A stretch of 64,000 bases of DNA from Alkalisalibacterium limincola (GTDB lineage Bacteria; Pseudomonadota; Gammaproteobacteria; Xanthomonadales; Xanthomonadaceae), in assembly GCF_008017755.1 (NCBI RefSeq), contig NZ_VRTS01000009.1:62001-126000 (forward strand), read 5' to 3'. The notes below the pieces were generated by a model that saw nothing but the letters and a program-made list of their open reading frames with translations, did no database searches and was not told the DNA's origin. This document shows positions 11,016 to 20,671 of this stretch, piece by piece. The translations under genes were made by a program, and so were the position numbers. The first letter of the stretch is position 1, and each line of letters starts with the position of its first letter.

Positions 11016-11428
11016 GCCTGCTCGATACGGCGCATGTCGCCGCCCTCGCGGAGCTCACGGGCGTCGATTTCACGAATGCGCGTGATCCGGCAGCGCTGGT
11101 TGCGCACGTGGACGCTGTCGAAGTTTGCCCGGATCTGGCGCGACATCGTCGGGATCGAGATGCCCTGCGCCCAGGGAAGTTCGGAGCACGGCCGCTGCAC
11201 GTCGAGCAACCAGGCCTCGTTGACCCGGGTCCAGATGATCAGCCGCTCCTCGGACAGCGGCTCCCAGTTCTGCAGGCGCTGGTACCAGATCGAGTCGACC
11301 GGTTCACCCGCCAGCGACTCGGCCAGTTCCAGGCGCGCCTGCTGGCGCTCGCCGACGCGGTTGCCGGCGCAGCCTGCCAGCATGGCGGCAAGGGCCGCGA
11401 GAATGAGCCAACGCTGCATCGTGTCCAT
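10991..11428 (-). CDS. DUF6491-like lipoprotein
   Basis: 145-residue predicted lipoprotein with the lipobox MLAGC at about residue 20. The mature part includes [20 protein letters not shown], a segment with [11 protein letters not shown] and the Cys pair completed by [10 protein letters not shown]. This is the arrangement I associate with DUF6491 proteins common in Lysobacteraceae; function unknown. I use the ATG at 11428 because GAGGGG lies eight bases upstream; a GTG at 11437 is also in frame. The 3' end overlaps the convergent yggX by 25 bases. Confidence 0.7.
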   Translation of the reverse strand: MDTMQRWLILAALAAMLAGCAGNRVGERQQARLELAESLAGEPVDSIWYQRLQNWEPLSEERLIIWTRVNEAWLLDVQRPCSELPWAQGISIPTMSRQIRANFDSVHVRNQRCRITRIREIDARELREGGDMRRIEQAQDEAGGT

Positions 11429-11536
11429 CGCATGCACCCCTCAAAGGCTTGGGCCTGGCCACAGTATGTGCGCCCGAGGCCCAAGCGCACATGAAGCCCG
11501 CGGATCGGCAGCCGGCGCCCGAGGCAGCGCAAAACC

Positions 11537-11565
11537 TTGCCAGCACCACACGGTGCCGCTATCAT
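11537..11565 (+). promoter_or_regulatory. Sigma70-type promoter of tRNA-Phe
   Basis: TTGCCA at 11537-11542 and TATCAT at 11560-11565 are separated by exactly 17 bases, close to the TTGACA/TATAAT consensus. A start near 11572 would give a short leader before the tRNA at 11596. It lies in the otherwise gene-free stretch 11429-11595. Confidence 0.7.
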
Positions 11566-11595
11566 GCCGCGCTCACCTCATGGTGACTGCACTTT

Positions 11596-11671
11596 GGCCA
11601 GGTAGCTCAGTTGGTAGAGCAGGGGATTGAAAATCCCCGTGTCGGGGGTTCGATTCCCTCCCTGGCCACCA
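11596..11671 (+). tRNA. tRNA-Phe (GAA)
   Basis: 76 nucleotides including an encoded 3' CCA. The acceptor stem pairs GGCCAGG with CCTGGCC; the D arm has the usual GTAGCTCAGTTGGTAGAGC pattern; the anticodon GAA is at 11629-11631 inside the loop TTGAAAA closed by GGGGA/TCCCC; the T arm contains GGTTCGATTCC. All arms close. It decodes UUC and UUU. A single copy with its own promoter, not part of an rRNA operon. Confidence 0.98.
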
Positions 11672-11759
11672 GATGTCCCGCGCTCCGCGATGCCCTTGGC
11701 TCCGCGGGGCGTTTTGCGTTTCGGGGGACCGAAACGGTCGATTGGAGGTCTTCTGCAAC

Positions 11760-11794
11760 GCCCGGCGAGCCTCATCCGCCGGGCGCTTTCTTTT
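11760..11794 (+). terminator. Intrinsic terminator downstream of tRNA-Phe
   Basis: An eight-base GC stem, GCCCGGCG at 11760-11767 with CGCCGGGC at 11777-11784, encloses a nine-base loop and is followed by GCTTTCTTTT. It is placed to end the tRNA-Phe transcript, or a precursor trimmed back to it, before the LEA-2 lipoprotein gene. Confidence 0.75.
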
Positions 11795-11844
11795 GCGCGT
11801 CGCCTGCTATGCTCGGGAGCCAACATTCGCCCCCGGATGGAGCC

Positions 11845-12315
11845 ATGCCGCGTATCGCCCGAATGCTGTCCGTGCTCGTCGCCGTTGCCTTCCTGGCCGC
11901 CTGCGCCTCGGGCGGGCCACCCAAGCGCATCTGGCCGCCGCAGGCCTCCGTGCAGGAACTGGCCGTGCAGGAAGACGGCACCTGGCGGATCGGCGTGCGG
12001 CTGCAGAACTATTCCAACGTGGCGATGACCTTCGACCAGGCGACGCTGGACCTGGCCATCGCCGGCCAGCCGGCCGGCCAGCTGGCCCTGACCCCGCGCC
12101 TGCGCATCGGGCCCGGGTCGACCGAGATCGTGACCCTGCGGCTGCCACCGGACTTCGACGCCGCCGGACGGGTGGCCGACGCGCTGCAGACCCGCTCGGG
12201 CCTGCGCTACCGCCTGCAGGGCCAGATCGTCACCTCCGACCCCACCGGACGTCACGCCACCGAGTTCGAAAGCGTGCTGACCCCCGTGCCGGGCCTGCCC
12301 GGCGTGCTGCGCTGA
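11845..12315 (+). CDS. LEA type 2 family lipoprotein
   Basis: 156 residues with a lipoprotein signal peptide ending FLAACASG. The mature domain (VQEDGTWRIGVRLQNYSNVAMTF, then LDLAIAGQPAG, then PGSTEIVTLRLP) follows the beta-sandwich pattern of the LEA-2/water-stress hypersensitivity fold, which in bacteria occurs in envelope lipoproteins of unclear role. The start ATG at 11845 has GGATGGAG upstream. It follows the tRNA-Phe terminator and precedes the acyl-CoA dehydrogenase gene by 34 bases, so the two may be co-transcribed. Confidence 0.75.
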   Translation: MPRIARMLSVLVAVAFLAACASGGPPKRIWPPQASVQELAVQEDGTWRIGVRLQNYSNVAMTFDQATLDLAIAGQPAGQLALTPRLRIGPGSTEIVTLRLPPDFDAAGRVADALQTRSGLRYRLQGQIVTSDPTGRHATEFESVLTPVPGLPGVLR

Positions 12316-12349
12316 CTCCCTTACCCCACCGATCCAGGACGCGCCATCG

Positions 12350-14140
12350 ATGAACAGCTATACCGCCCCGATCCGTGACATGCAGTTCGCCTTGTTCGAC
12401 GTGCTGGAGGCCGAAGCCCTGTACGCGAAGCTCGGCGCCGACACCGCCCAGCGCGACGTGCTGGACGCGGTGCTGGAAGAAGCGGCGAAGTTCACCCAGG
12501 GCGTACTGGCTCCGCTGAACCAGAGTGGCGATGCCGAGGGCTGCACGCATGACCGCGAAACCGGCAAGGTCACCTCGCCCAAGGGCTTCGCCGACGCCTA
12601 CCGCCAGTACGTGGAGGGCGGCTGGGCCGGCCTGACCGCGCCGGAAGCCGTGGGTGGCCAGGAACTGCCGGAATCCTTCGGACTGCTGTTCAAGGAAATG
12701 ATCGATGCGGCCAACCTGGCCTGGGGCAACTACCCGTTGCTGTCGCACGGCGCGACCGAAGCCCTCAAGCACCATGGCGAGGACTGGCAGAAGGACGTGT
12801 TCCTGACCAGGATCGTCTCGGGCGAGTGGACCGGGACGATGTGCCTGACCGAGCCGCATTGCGGCTCCGACCTTGGCCTGCTGCGCACCCGCGCCGAACC
12901 CCGCGAGGACGGCAGCCATGCGATCAGCGGCACCAAGATCTTCATCACCGCCGGCGAGCACGACTTCACCGACAACATCGTCCACCTGGTGCTGGCCCGG
13001 CTTCCAGACGCGCCTGCAGGCACCAAGGGCATCTCGCTGTTCATCGTGCCCAAGGTCAAGGTCGATCGGGAAGGCCGCGTGGGCGATGCCAACACGGTCC
13101 ATTGCGGATCGATCGAACACAAGATGGGCATCCACGGCTCGTCGACCTGCGTGATGAACTTCGATGGCGCCGAAGGCTGGCTGATCGGTCAGCCGAACAA
13201 GGGCCTCAATGCGATGTTCACCATGATGAACACCGCGCGCCTCGCCGTGGGAGTTCAGGGCCTGGGCCTGATCGACCGGGCGTTCCAGAACGCCCTGGCC
13301 TACAGCCGCGACCGGCTGCAGATGCGATCGATGTCGGGGGCGAAGTTCCCGGACAAGCCCGCCGACCCGATCATCGTGCATCCCGACGTGCGCCGCATGC
13401 TGCTGACCTGCAAGGCCTTGGGCGAGGGCAGCCGCCTGCTGGCCCTGCACGCGGCCACGCTGGTGGACGTGATGGAGCGCAGCACGGACGAGCAGGAGCG
13501 TCGCGATGCCGACGCGTTCCTGAGCTTCCTGACCCCGGTGGTGAAGGCCTGCCTGACCGAGTGGAGCGTGGAGTGCACCTACCACGCGCTGCAGTGCTTC
13601 GGTGGCCACGGCTACGTGCGCGAATGGGGCATGGAGCAGCTCGCGCGCGACGCGCGCATCACCACGATCTACGAGGGCACCACGCAGATCCAGGCACTCG
13701 ACCTGCTGGGCCGCAAGGTGATCCAGCAGCAGGGCGTGGGCCTGAAGCAGGCCGCCGCGATGCTGCAGTCCTTCTGCGCCGAACACGCCGGCAACGACGC
13801 CATGTCGGAGTTCATCACCCCGCTGGCCGAGGCAGCGAAGGATTACGAAGCGCTGACCCGCGAGATCGCCGGCCGCGCGGGCGAAAACCCCGACGAGATA
13901 GGTGCCGCGGCGGTCGACTACCTGTTCTGCACCGGTTATCTGATGCTGGGCTACTGGTGGGCCCGATCGGTCGTCGCCGCCGAGGCCGGCACCCACGACG
14001 ACGCCTTCCGCCAGGCCAAGCGTGAAACGGCGCGCTTCTACTTCGCCCGGATCCTGCCGCGCCGGCTCACGCATGCCGCAGCGATCCGCTCCGGCGGCGA
14101 GAACCTGCTGCGGCTCGATGCGGCGCACTTCGACGCCTGA
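12350..14140 (+). CDS. Acyl-CoA dehydrogenase, long form with C-terminal extension
   Basis: 596-residue FAD flavoprotein oxidising acyl-CoA to enoyl-CoA. Three dehydrogenase domains are followed by the C-terminal extension of the long, DmdC-like branch. Visible marks are the N-terminal helical domain, GTMCLTEPHCGSDLG (FAD/substrate loop), the middle beta domain, GGHGYVREWGMEQLARD and YEGTTQIQALDLLGRK, which ends the catalytic domain. The remaining ~160 residues are the extension. It resembles enzymes annotated as fatty acyl-CoA or methylmercaptopropionyl-CoA dehydrogenases; the substrate cannot be decided here. No electron-transfer flavoprotein genes are nearby. Confidence 0.92.
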   Translation: MNSYTAPIRDMQFALFDVLEAEALYAKLGADTAQRDVLDAVLEEAAKFTQGVLAPLNQSGDAEGCTHDRETGKVTSPKGFADAYRQYVEGGWAGLTAPEAVGGQELPESFGLLFKEMIDAANLAWGNYPLLSHGATEALKHHGEDWQKDVFLTRIVSGEWTGTMCLTEPHCGSDLGLLRTRAEPREDGSHAISGTKIFITAGEHDFTDNIVHLVLARLPDAPAGTKGISLFIVPKVKVDREGRVGDANTVHCGSIEHKMGIHGSSTCVMNFDGAEGWLIGQPNKGLNAMFTMMNTARLAVGVQGLGLIDRAFQNALAYSRDRLQMRSMSGAKFPDKPADPIIVHPDVRRMLLTCKALGEGSRLLALHAATLVDVMERSTDEQERRDADAFLSFLTPVVKACLTEWSVECTYHALQCFGGHGYVREWGMEQLARDARITTIYEGTTQIQALDLLGRKVIQQQGVGLKQAAAMLQSFCAEHAGNDAMSEFITPLAEAAKDYEALTREIAGRAGENPDEIGAAAVDYLFCTGYLMLGYWWARSVVAAEAGTHDDAFRQAKRETARFYFARILPRRLTHAAAIRSGGENLLRLDAAHFDA

Positions 14141-14237
14141 GCGGCGAACCCAAGGACTCCGTGGCCCGCGCCCCGTTCACCTGCCGCCCGGCTTGCGCTA
14201 GGCTGGGCCCTCAGTCGCCAACCCAACGGGTTCAGTC

Positions 14238-14693
14238 ATGATCCGCGCCGCCACGGCCGAAGACGATGGTTTCATCCTGGGTTTCGTCGAGCGCTTCACC
14301 GATTTCGAACTTCCGCCCGGCCGGCCCCGGCACGTGGTCACCGAAGGCATCCGCCGCGACATCCTCGACCACCTCAACCGTCAGCCGGGCAACTCGTTCT
14401 GGTTCATCCTGGAGAACGACGAGGGCGCCTGCTGCGGCTTCATGCACCTGCAACTGGTCGACGATTTCTTCAGCGAACGGCGCAATTGCCATATCGCCGA
14501 CCTGGGCGTCCACCCGATGCACGAGGGCAAGGGGCACGCGAAGACCCTCCTGGCGCACGCCGACGAGTTCGCCCGCGAGCACCGCTGCGAGCGGCTCACG
14601 CTGAACGTGTTCCCCGGCAACGAGCGTGCCCGCGACCTCTACGAGGCCGAGGGCTGGGACTACGACCTGCTGCGCATGTGCAAGCCGCTCTAG
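14238..14693 (+). CDS. GNAT family N-acetyltransferase
   Basis: 151-residue acetyl-CoA-dependent transferase. The GNAT core is visible: strand 4 with HIADLGVHPMHEGKGHAKTLL, where the GKGHAK run is the Q/RxxGxG/A acetyl-CoA loop, then LNVFPGNERARDLYEAEGW, the usual closing motif. The acceptor substrate is unknown. Start ATG 14238. It lies alone between the acyl-CoA dehydrogenase and the HNH gene on the same strand with gaps of about 97 and 57 bases. Confidence 0.9.
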   Translation: MIRAATAEDDGFILGFVERFTDFELPPGRPRHVVTEGIRRDILDHLNRQPGNSFWFILENDEGACCGFMHLQLVDDFFSERRNCHIADLGVHPMHEGKGHAKTLLAHADEFAREHRCERLTLNVFPGNERARDLYEAEGWDYDLLRMCKPL

Positions 14694-14750
14694 GGCGTTC
14701 CGCGCTGCGGCTTGCCATTGTGCAATCAAGTTGGGCTATGCTCCGGAGGC

Positions 14751-15397
14751 ATGGCTGGTATCCATCCGCGCTTGAGCGTGATCCGCACCGGGGTTGAACA
14801 CGACCCGGACGGCCTTGCCGCCTCTTTCGAAGCCGCCCATCCGCGCGTGCTGGCGCTGGATGCCGGTGGCCAGATCCTGGACTGGATCAGCTGGCAGGAC
14901 GCAACCTGCCTGTACGTGCGTGACGCGGTGATCTGGACCCTGGGCGACCCCTGCCTGCGCATCCACGGTGGCACCAGCCGCCTGACGGGCGAGCAGAGCG
15001 TGATCGACCTGCACCCGATCGTCGCCGCCCGTGGCCACGCGCGCCACCGCCACCGCAGCCCCACCCCGCCGCTGACCAACACCGCGTTGTTCAGCCGCGA
15101 CGCGATGCTGTGCATGTATTGCGGGAACCAGTTCACCCGCAACCACCTGACCCGCGACCACGTGCTGCCCACCTCCAAGGGCGGCCGCGACATCTGGGAG
15201 AACGTGGTGAGCGCCTGCATCGCCTGCAACTCGCGCAAGGGAAACCGCAATCCGCAGCAGGCCCGCATGCCGCTGCTGGCCATCCCGTACCGACCAGCTG
15301 GGTCGAGCACCTGATCCTGTCCAACCGCCACATCCTGGCCGACCAGATGGCGTTCCTGAAAAGCCACCTGCCGCGCAAGACCCCGCGGCTTGCCTGA
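14751..15397 (+). CDS. HNH endonuclease domain protein (apparent frameshift)
   Basis: An N-terminal region of about 110 residues precedes a zinc-associated HNH domain: MYCGNQF (first CxxC), LTRDHVLPTSKGGRD with the catalytic His pair, WENVVSACIACN with the second CxxC and the Asn/His-equivalent, then RKGNRNP. The frame breaks near 15293 after IPYRP; restoring one C gives YRPSWVEHLILSNRHILADQMAFL, which continues like related Xanthomonas proteins. Start ATG 14751 with GGAGG just upstream. The family is widespread as a stand-alone gene; no restriction or phage genes are adjacent. Whether it nicks DNA in vivo is unknown. Confidence 0.85.
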
Positions 15398-15558
15398 GCA
15401 GCCGGCCACAGATTCCAAACGCCGAAGCGCCGCGCGATTGACGCATCCGGGCGCGTGTCACAGACTCGCCGGGTCACGCGGCCCGGCCCACCCCCCGGGG
15501 TCCGGCGGTGTGGCGTACCGGTCGTGCCTTGCTTCCGGTGTAACCCTGGGGGGCGTCA

Positions 15559-16689
15559 ATGAGTGACAACAGCATCGCCTTCGCCGGCATGGACCGCGCC
15601 GGCGAAGAAGAAATCCGTTCGATGTTCGACCGTGCCAACGCCGCCGCCGGCGGCGCGTTCGAGCTTGGAACCGAGGACAGCGCCACCGTGCTGGTGGTCG
15701 ACGTGGATTCGATCCACGGCCACATGACCTGGCTGCGGGTCCAGAACAACCCGGACCGCATCGTCGTGGCGATATCCTCGCGCCATACCCCGCACGCCCA
15801 TCATTGCCTGGTGCGTCCGGTGAGCGCGGAATCGTTCGGCGAAGTGCTGGCGAGCATCGCCGCAGGCCTCCCGGATACCGGCGCCGCCACTGCGGAGGAG
15901 GAGAACGAGCGCGCCGAAGCCGATCCGCGACCGGAATCGGAGCCGGAGTCGGAATCGGAGCTGGAATCGCTCCCCGAACGTCCCCGTCAGGCTGAGCCCG
16001 AGCATCCGCTGCAGCCGGAAGCGAGCCCCGAAGCCGAAGTGGAAACGGAGGCCGAAGCCGCGGCGCAAACGGATGAGCCGCCTCCCGCGAACAAACCACC
16101 CGCGCCACCGGCCCGGAAGCGCCTGGGCGACTACCTGGTGCCTGGCCGCCTGCCCGGCCCGTCGCGCCTGGCCTTCCCGAACGCGCCCGAACTGGTGGTC
16201 GATCCCGAAGCCCGCGCCTACCTCGGCCCGACCCAGCTCAAGGGGTTCGCCGCCTACGCGCAGGCCGCCGAGATCACCCCGGAACAGTGGGATCCGGTCT
16301 CTCCCGAGCAGCTTGCAGCCCTGGCCGGCAGCCACGGCACCCCGCAACCATGGATCCGGCTGGCCTGGCTTTCAGGCCTGTACCGCTCCCCTGGCGAACT
16401 GGCCCCGGGACACACGCTGGACGACCGCTTCGGACTGCTGAAATGGCCGCAGATCGAGCGCGAGTTCCCGCGCCACTTCCGCATCGCGACGACGATGATG
16501 AAGGGGCCGGCCACCGCCAGCGAGATCGCCGAGGCCTCCGGGGCACCGCTGGACGAGGTGATCGACTTCCTCAATGCCAGCCTCGCCGCCGGCCAGGCCG
16601 AACGCGTGGTCGAGGAAGCCCCGCCCGAGGAGCCCCCCGCCAAGGGCGGCGGGCTGCTGAACCGGCTCAAGGGGCTGCGCGGGAACTGA
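15559..16689 (+). CDS. Hypothetical two-domain protein with acidic linker
   Basis: 376 residues, no signal peptide. The first ~100 residues alternate strands and helices ([18 protein letters not shown], then [10 protein letters not shown], then [17 protein letters not shown]), somewhat like a response-regulator receiver fold but without a clear phospho-Asp site. Residues ~112-175 are an acidic Glu/Pro/Ala linker with repeated ESEPE-type units. The C-terminal ~200 residues include [33 protein letters not shown] and a winged-helix-like end ([29 protein letters not shown]). I do not recognise a named family. It precedes dxs on the same strand. Confidence 0.7.
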   Translation: MSDNSIAFAGMDRAGEEEIRSMFDRANAAAGGAFELGTEDSATVLVVDVDSIHGHMTWLRVQNNPDRIVVAISSRHTPHAHHCLVRPVSAESFGEVLASIAAGLPDTGAATAEEENERAEADPRPESEPESESELESLPERPRQAEPEHPLQPEASPEAEVETEAEAAAQTDEPPPANKPPAPPARKRLGDYLVPGRLPGPSRLAFPNAPELVVDPEARAYLGPTQLKGFAAYAQAAEITPEQWDPVSPEQLAALAGSHGTPQPWIRLAWLSGLYRSPGELAPGHTLDDRFGLLKWPQIEREFPRHFRIATTMMKGPATASEIAEASGAPLDEVIDFLNASLAAGQAERVVEEAPPEEPPAKGGGLLNRLKGLRGN

Positions 16690-16789
16690 ACGCGACGGCC
16701 GATGCAGGGGTCGGGCAGGCGATGTGCCTTGCCCCTGCCCGCTGCGTGGACGAAAATTGACGGTCCTGCCCTTCAATGGCGGCAAGATC

Positions 16790-18699
16790 TTGCCCAACAT
16801 CGATCCCACGCGTTACCCGCTGCTCTCGGAAATCCAGAATCCGGCCGATCTGCGCCAACTGCCGCGCGAGAAGCTGCGCGCGGCGGCCGACGAGCTGCGC
16901 GCCTACCTGATCGACACCGTGGCCCGCTCCGGTGGCCATTTCGGGGCCGGCCTGGGCGTGATCGAGCTGACCGTCGCGCTGCATCACGCCTTCGACACCC
17001 CGAACGACCGCCTGGTCTGGGATGTCGGGCACCAGTGCTACCCGCACAAGATCCTCACCGGTCGCCGCGACACCATCCATACGGTGAAGCTGCGCGACGG
17101 CATCGCGCCGTTCCCCAAGCGCACGGAAAGCGAGTTCGACAGTTTCGGCGTGGGCCACAGTTCCACATCGATATCCGCGGCACTGGGCATGGCCGTGGCG
17201 CTGCAACGCAAGGGCGACCCGCGCCGGGTCGTGGCGATCATCGGCGACGGCGCGATGACCGCCGGCATGGCCTACGAGGCGCTCAACCATGCCGGCGGCA
17301 TGGACCCGGAACCCAACGTGCTGGTGGTCCTCAACGACAACCGCATGTCGATCTCCGAGAACGTCGGCGGCATGACCAAGATGTTCGGTCGCATGACCGC
17401 CAGCCGCACCCTCAACGCGGTGCGCGAGGGCGGCAAGCGCCTGCTGGGCAGCAAGCACGGCGCGCCCGCGCGCTTCATCCGCCGTTGGGAAGAACACTGG
17501 AAGGGCATGTTCGTGCCCTCCACGCTGTTCGAGGAGATGGGTTTCCACTACACCGGTCCGATCGACGGACACGACATGGACGCGCTGATGACGGCGCTGA
17601 CCACGCTCAAGGGGCTCAAGGGCCCCCAACTGCTGCACGTGATCACGACCAAGGGCAAGGGCTACGAACGTGCCGAGGGCGACCAGATCGGCTACCACGC
17701 CGTGGGACCGTTCAACCCCGAGGTTGGCCTGGCAGGCAAGAGCGGCCCGAAGAAGCCGACCTACACCGATGTGTTCAGCGACTGGCTGTGCGACATGGCC
17801 GCGGCCGACGAATCCCTGATGGGGATCACCCCCGCGATGCGCGAAGGCTCGGGGCTGGTGCGCTTCAGCAAGGAGTTCCCGCAGCGCTACTTCGACGTGG
17901 CGATCGCCGAGCAACACGCGGTGACCTTGGCCGCCGGCATGGCTTGCGAGGGCGCCAAGCCGGTCGTGGCGATCTATTCGAGTTTCCTGCAGCGCGGCTA
18001 CGACCAGCTGGTGCATGACGTCGCGATCCAGAAGCTCGACGTGCTCTTCGCGATCGATCGCGGTGGCGTGGTCGGGCCCGATGGTGCGACCCACGCGGGC
18101 AACCTCGACCTGAGCTTCCTGCGCTGCGTGCCGGAGATGGTGGTGATGGCGCCGGCCGACGAGGCGGAGTGCCGGCGGATGCTGAGCACCGGCTTCCGGC
18201 ATCCGGGCCGGCCGCGGTGCGCTATCCGCGCGGCACCGGACCGGGCGCGATGGTGGGTGGCGATCTGGACACCCTCGAGATCGGTCGCGCCAACCTCGAG
18301 CGCGAGGGTGGACCCGTGGCGCTGCTGGCCTTCGGCACGGTGCTGGCCGAGGCGGAGAAGGTGGCCGCCGAGTTCGGGCTGACGCTGGTGAACATGCGCT
18401 TCGTGAAGCCGCTCGACCGCGACATGCTGCTGGAGCTGGCCGCGAAGCACGAGGGCTTCGTGACCATCGAGGACAACGTCGTGGCCGGTGGTGCGGGCAG
18501 CGGCGTCGCCGAGCTGCTGGCCGGGGAAGGCATGTCGATGCCGATGCTGCACCTTGGCCTGCCCGACCGCTTCCAGGACCACGGCAGCCGCGAGGAGCTG
18601 CTGCAGGAGGCCGGACTGGATGCCGCCGGGATCCGCCGCGCGCTGCTTGCCCGCTGGCCGGCCCTTACCCCGTCCCGGAGTGACGTGGCGACGGGCTGA
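16790..18699 (+). CDS. dxs: 1-deoxy-D-xylulose-5-phosphate synthase (apparent frameshift)
   Basis: First enzyme of the MEP isoprenoid pathway: condenses pyruvate and glyceraldehyde 3-phosphate using thiamine diphosphate. Motifs in order are [35 protein letters not shown], the ThDP/Mg loop [33 protein letters not shown] with the catalytic Glu, and [15 protein letters not shown]. Near 18207, after FRHPG, the frame is lost and resumes one base later as PAAVRYPRG; one added G or C cures it. Start is uncertain: TTG 16790 gives the family-like N-terminus ([10 protein letters not shown]); GTG 16724 and TTG 16757 are in frame upstream. The 3' end overlaps convergent prmC by 35 bases. Confidence 0.94.
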
Positions 18700-19543
18700 G
18701 CCGCCCGAAGCTGACGCGTTCGTGGCCGGCGAGGTCCTGGCGTGAGCCGACCTCGCCCATGCCGGCCGTGGCCATCAGGGTGCGCACCGCCTCGCCCTGG
18801 TCGTGTCCGTGCTCGAGCATCAGCCAGCCGCCGGGCTCGAGGTGCGCAGCAGCGCCGGCGACGATCACCCTGATGTCGTCGAGGCCATCCACGCCCGCCA
18901 CCAGCGCCGAACGCGGCTCGAAGCGGACGTCGCCGTGGTCCAGGTGCGGATCGCCCGAGGCGATGTAGGGCGGGTTGGAAACGATCACGCTGAAGCGCTC
19001 GCCGGCCACCGGTGCGTACCAGCTGCCCTGCCGCAAGGCCACGTTGCGAAGGCCGGAGGCATCCACGTTGCGGCGCGCGAGGTCGATGGCACCGGGGGAT
19101 TGCTCCACCGCGACGATCTCCGCCCGGGGACGCTCGCTGGCGATGGCCAGCGCGACCGCCGCAGTCCCGGTGCCCAGGTCGAGCACGCGCAGGTGCGTCC
19201 CCTCCCCGATGCGGGCAAGTGCTGCTTCCACCAGCAACTCGGTTTCCGGTCGCGGAATCAGCGTGCTGGCGTCGACGGCGAGATCCAGGGTCCAGAAACC
19301 GCGGCGGCCGAGGATGTGTGCGATCGGCTCGCCCTGCAGGCGACGCCGCAGCAGGCGATGGAATTCGCCCGCGGCCCCGGGCTCGAGGGGATCGTCGGCG
19401 TGGGCGAACAGCCAGGCACGCGAACAGCGCAGCACGTGGCACAGCATCAGTTCGGCGTCCAGGCGCGCGCTGTCGCTGCCTTCCTGCAGGCGGCGGGCCG
19501 CCTCAGCCAGATGGTGGGACACTGAACCGGGAATGGGGGGCAT
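18665..19543 (-). CDS. prmC: Peptide chain release factor N5-glutamine methyltransferase
   Basis: Methylates the Gln of the GGQ motif of release factors RF1/RF2. 292 residues: helical N-terminal domain, then [18 protein letters not shown] and the conserved [18 protein letters not shown]-binding [16 protein letters not shown], and the catalytic [13 protein letters not shown] with NPPY. The ATG at 19543 is used; an in-frame ATG nine codons upstream is also possible, and neither has a strong ribosome-binding site. In many gammaproteobacteria prmC follows prfA; here it stands alone, overlapping the 3' end of dxs. Confidence 0.94.
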   Translation of the reverse strand: MPPIPGSVSHHLAEAARRLQEGSDSARLDAELMLCHVLRCSRAWLFAHADDPLEPGAAGEFHRLLRRRLQGEPIAHILGRRGFWTLDLAVDASTLIPRPETELLVEAALARIGEGTHLRVLDLGTGTAAVALAIASERPRAEIVAVEQSPGAIDLARRNVDASGLRNVALRQGSWYAPVAGERFSVIVSNPPYIASGDPHLDHGDVRFEPRSALVAGVDGLDDIRVIVAGAAAHLEPGGWLMLEHGHDQGEAVRTLMATAGMGEVGSRQDLAGHERVSFGRLSPSPRHSGTG

Positions 19544-19580
19544 CGGCAGCCTGTGACATGGCGAAGACATCCGGGCGGCC

Positions 19581-20486
19581 ATGATACGCGCCATGCTGCT
19601 CGAGCCACCCCATCGTCCCGCACGCCATTCCCGATTCGCGGCCGTGATCTGCCTTCTGCTGGCTTGTGCCGGCTGCAGTGGCGCGTTCTTTTCCGCCCTC
19701 AACACCGGACTGGGCGGCCCCGACCCGTCCACCGTCGTTTTCGACGCGGGCCACGGCCTGGCGCTGGACGTGTTCGCGCCGCAAGCCGCCGACACGCCTG
19801 CGCCAGTGGTGGTCTTCTTCCATGGCGGCACCTGGCAAGGCGGGGAGCGCGGCGAGTACCGCTTCGTCGGTGACGCGCTGGCCGCGCGCGGGGCGCTGGC
19901 CCTGGTGCCCGACTACCGCAAGTACCCGCAGGTGCGGTTCCCGGACTTCATGGACGATGCCGCGGCGGCCGTGGCGTGGGCGCACGACCACGCCCGGGCA
20001 CACGGCGGGGACCCCGGGCGGATCTTCCTCGCCGGCCACTCCGCCGGCGCCCACATCGCCGCGCTGCTGGCCACCGACCCGCGCTACCTGGAGGCCCACG
20101 GCGTGCCGCGGCACGCGATCGCGGGACTGATCGGACTGGCGGGCGCGTACGACTTCCTGCCCAGCGACGACGAGGAACTGGTCGCGATCTTCGGCAGCGA
20201 CCCGGACCAGCAGGCGCGCTCGCAGCCGGTCAACTTCGTCGACCGCGACACCCCGCCCGCGCTGCTGATCCATGGCGACGCCGACCGGCTGGTGAAGCCG
20301 GCCAACAGCCGGAGCCTGGCGAGCGAACTGCGCGCGAACGGCGTTCCGGTCGCGCACACCGAGGTCGCCGGCATCGGACACATCCGCCTGCTGGCAGGCA
20401 TGCGCACCGAGCGCTTGGCCGACGTGCTGGACCCGACGGCCGCGTTCATCCACGAGCAGCCCGCCCGCACCCCGACTCCGCGCTGA
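19581..20486 (+). CDS. Alpha/beta hydrolase lipoprotein (HSL/BD-FAE-like)
   Basis: 301 residues with a lipoprotein signal peptide ending LLACAGC, so probably envelope-anchored. The esterase fold shows VVFFHGGTWQGG (oxyanion HGG), the nucleophile elbow GHSAGAH with Ser near residue 155, the Asp in LLIHGDADRLV and the His in GIGHIRLL, a complete triad. It resembles carboxylesterases of the hormone-sensitive lipase and feruloyl-esterase-associated groups; the substrate is unknown. ATG 19581 is used; an ATG four codons later is an alternative. It is divergent from prmC, with about 37 bases between the starts. Confidence 0.85.
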   Translation: MIRAMLLEPPHRPARHSRFAAVICLLLACAGCSGAFFSALNTGLGGPDPSTVVFDAGHGLALDVFAPQAADTPAPVVVFFHGGTWQGGERGEYRFVGDALAARGALALVPDYRKYPQVRFPDFMDDAAAAVAWAHDHARAHGGDPGRIFLAGHSAGAHIAALLATDPRYLEAHGVPRHAIAGLIGLAGAYDFLPSDDEELVAIFGSDPDQQARSQPVNFVDRDTPPALLIHGDADRLVKPANSRSLASELRANGVPVAHTEVAGIGHIRLLAGMRTERLADVLDPTAAFIHEQPARTPTPR

Positions 20487-20568
20487 GCCTGCGCGCCACG
20501 GCGGCTTGAATTCGGCGCGGTCGGATCGATATCTCTGGGCACAGGTGGCCGCGGGCGGCGATATAACG

Positions 20569-20605
20569 ATAGCCCAAAGCTATTGCTGTGATAAGAACAA
20601 TTCAA
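20569..20605 (+). promoter_or_regulatory. OxyR operator upstream of ahpC
   Basis: Four spaced tetrads fit the OxyR consensus ATAG-N7-CTAT-N7-ATAG-N7-CTAT. ATAG is at 20569-20572, CTAT at 20580-20583, ATAA at 20591-20594 and TCAA at 20602-20605, each seven bases apart; the first two match exactly and the last two partly. The site is about 67 bases before the ahpC start, and oxyR lies 2.4 kb downstream. It predicts peroxide-induced activation of ahpC. Confidence 0.75.
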
Positions 20606-20671
20606 TTGTGCTATCGCAGCATGCCCCCTAGGATGGCACCTGTTCCCACCCAAACCGTTAAGGATGATTTG

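Noticed and set aside
15398..15558. A TTGACG box at 15438 as a firm promoter
   Set aside because: The hexamer 17 bases downstream (CAGACT) matches the -10 consensus at only three positions, too weak to annotate.
20487..20671. Riboswitch or small RNA before ahpC
   Set aside because: The AT-richer patch is accounted for by the OxyR operator and promoter; no conserved riboswitch core or strong hairpin is apparent.
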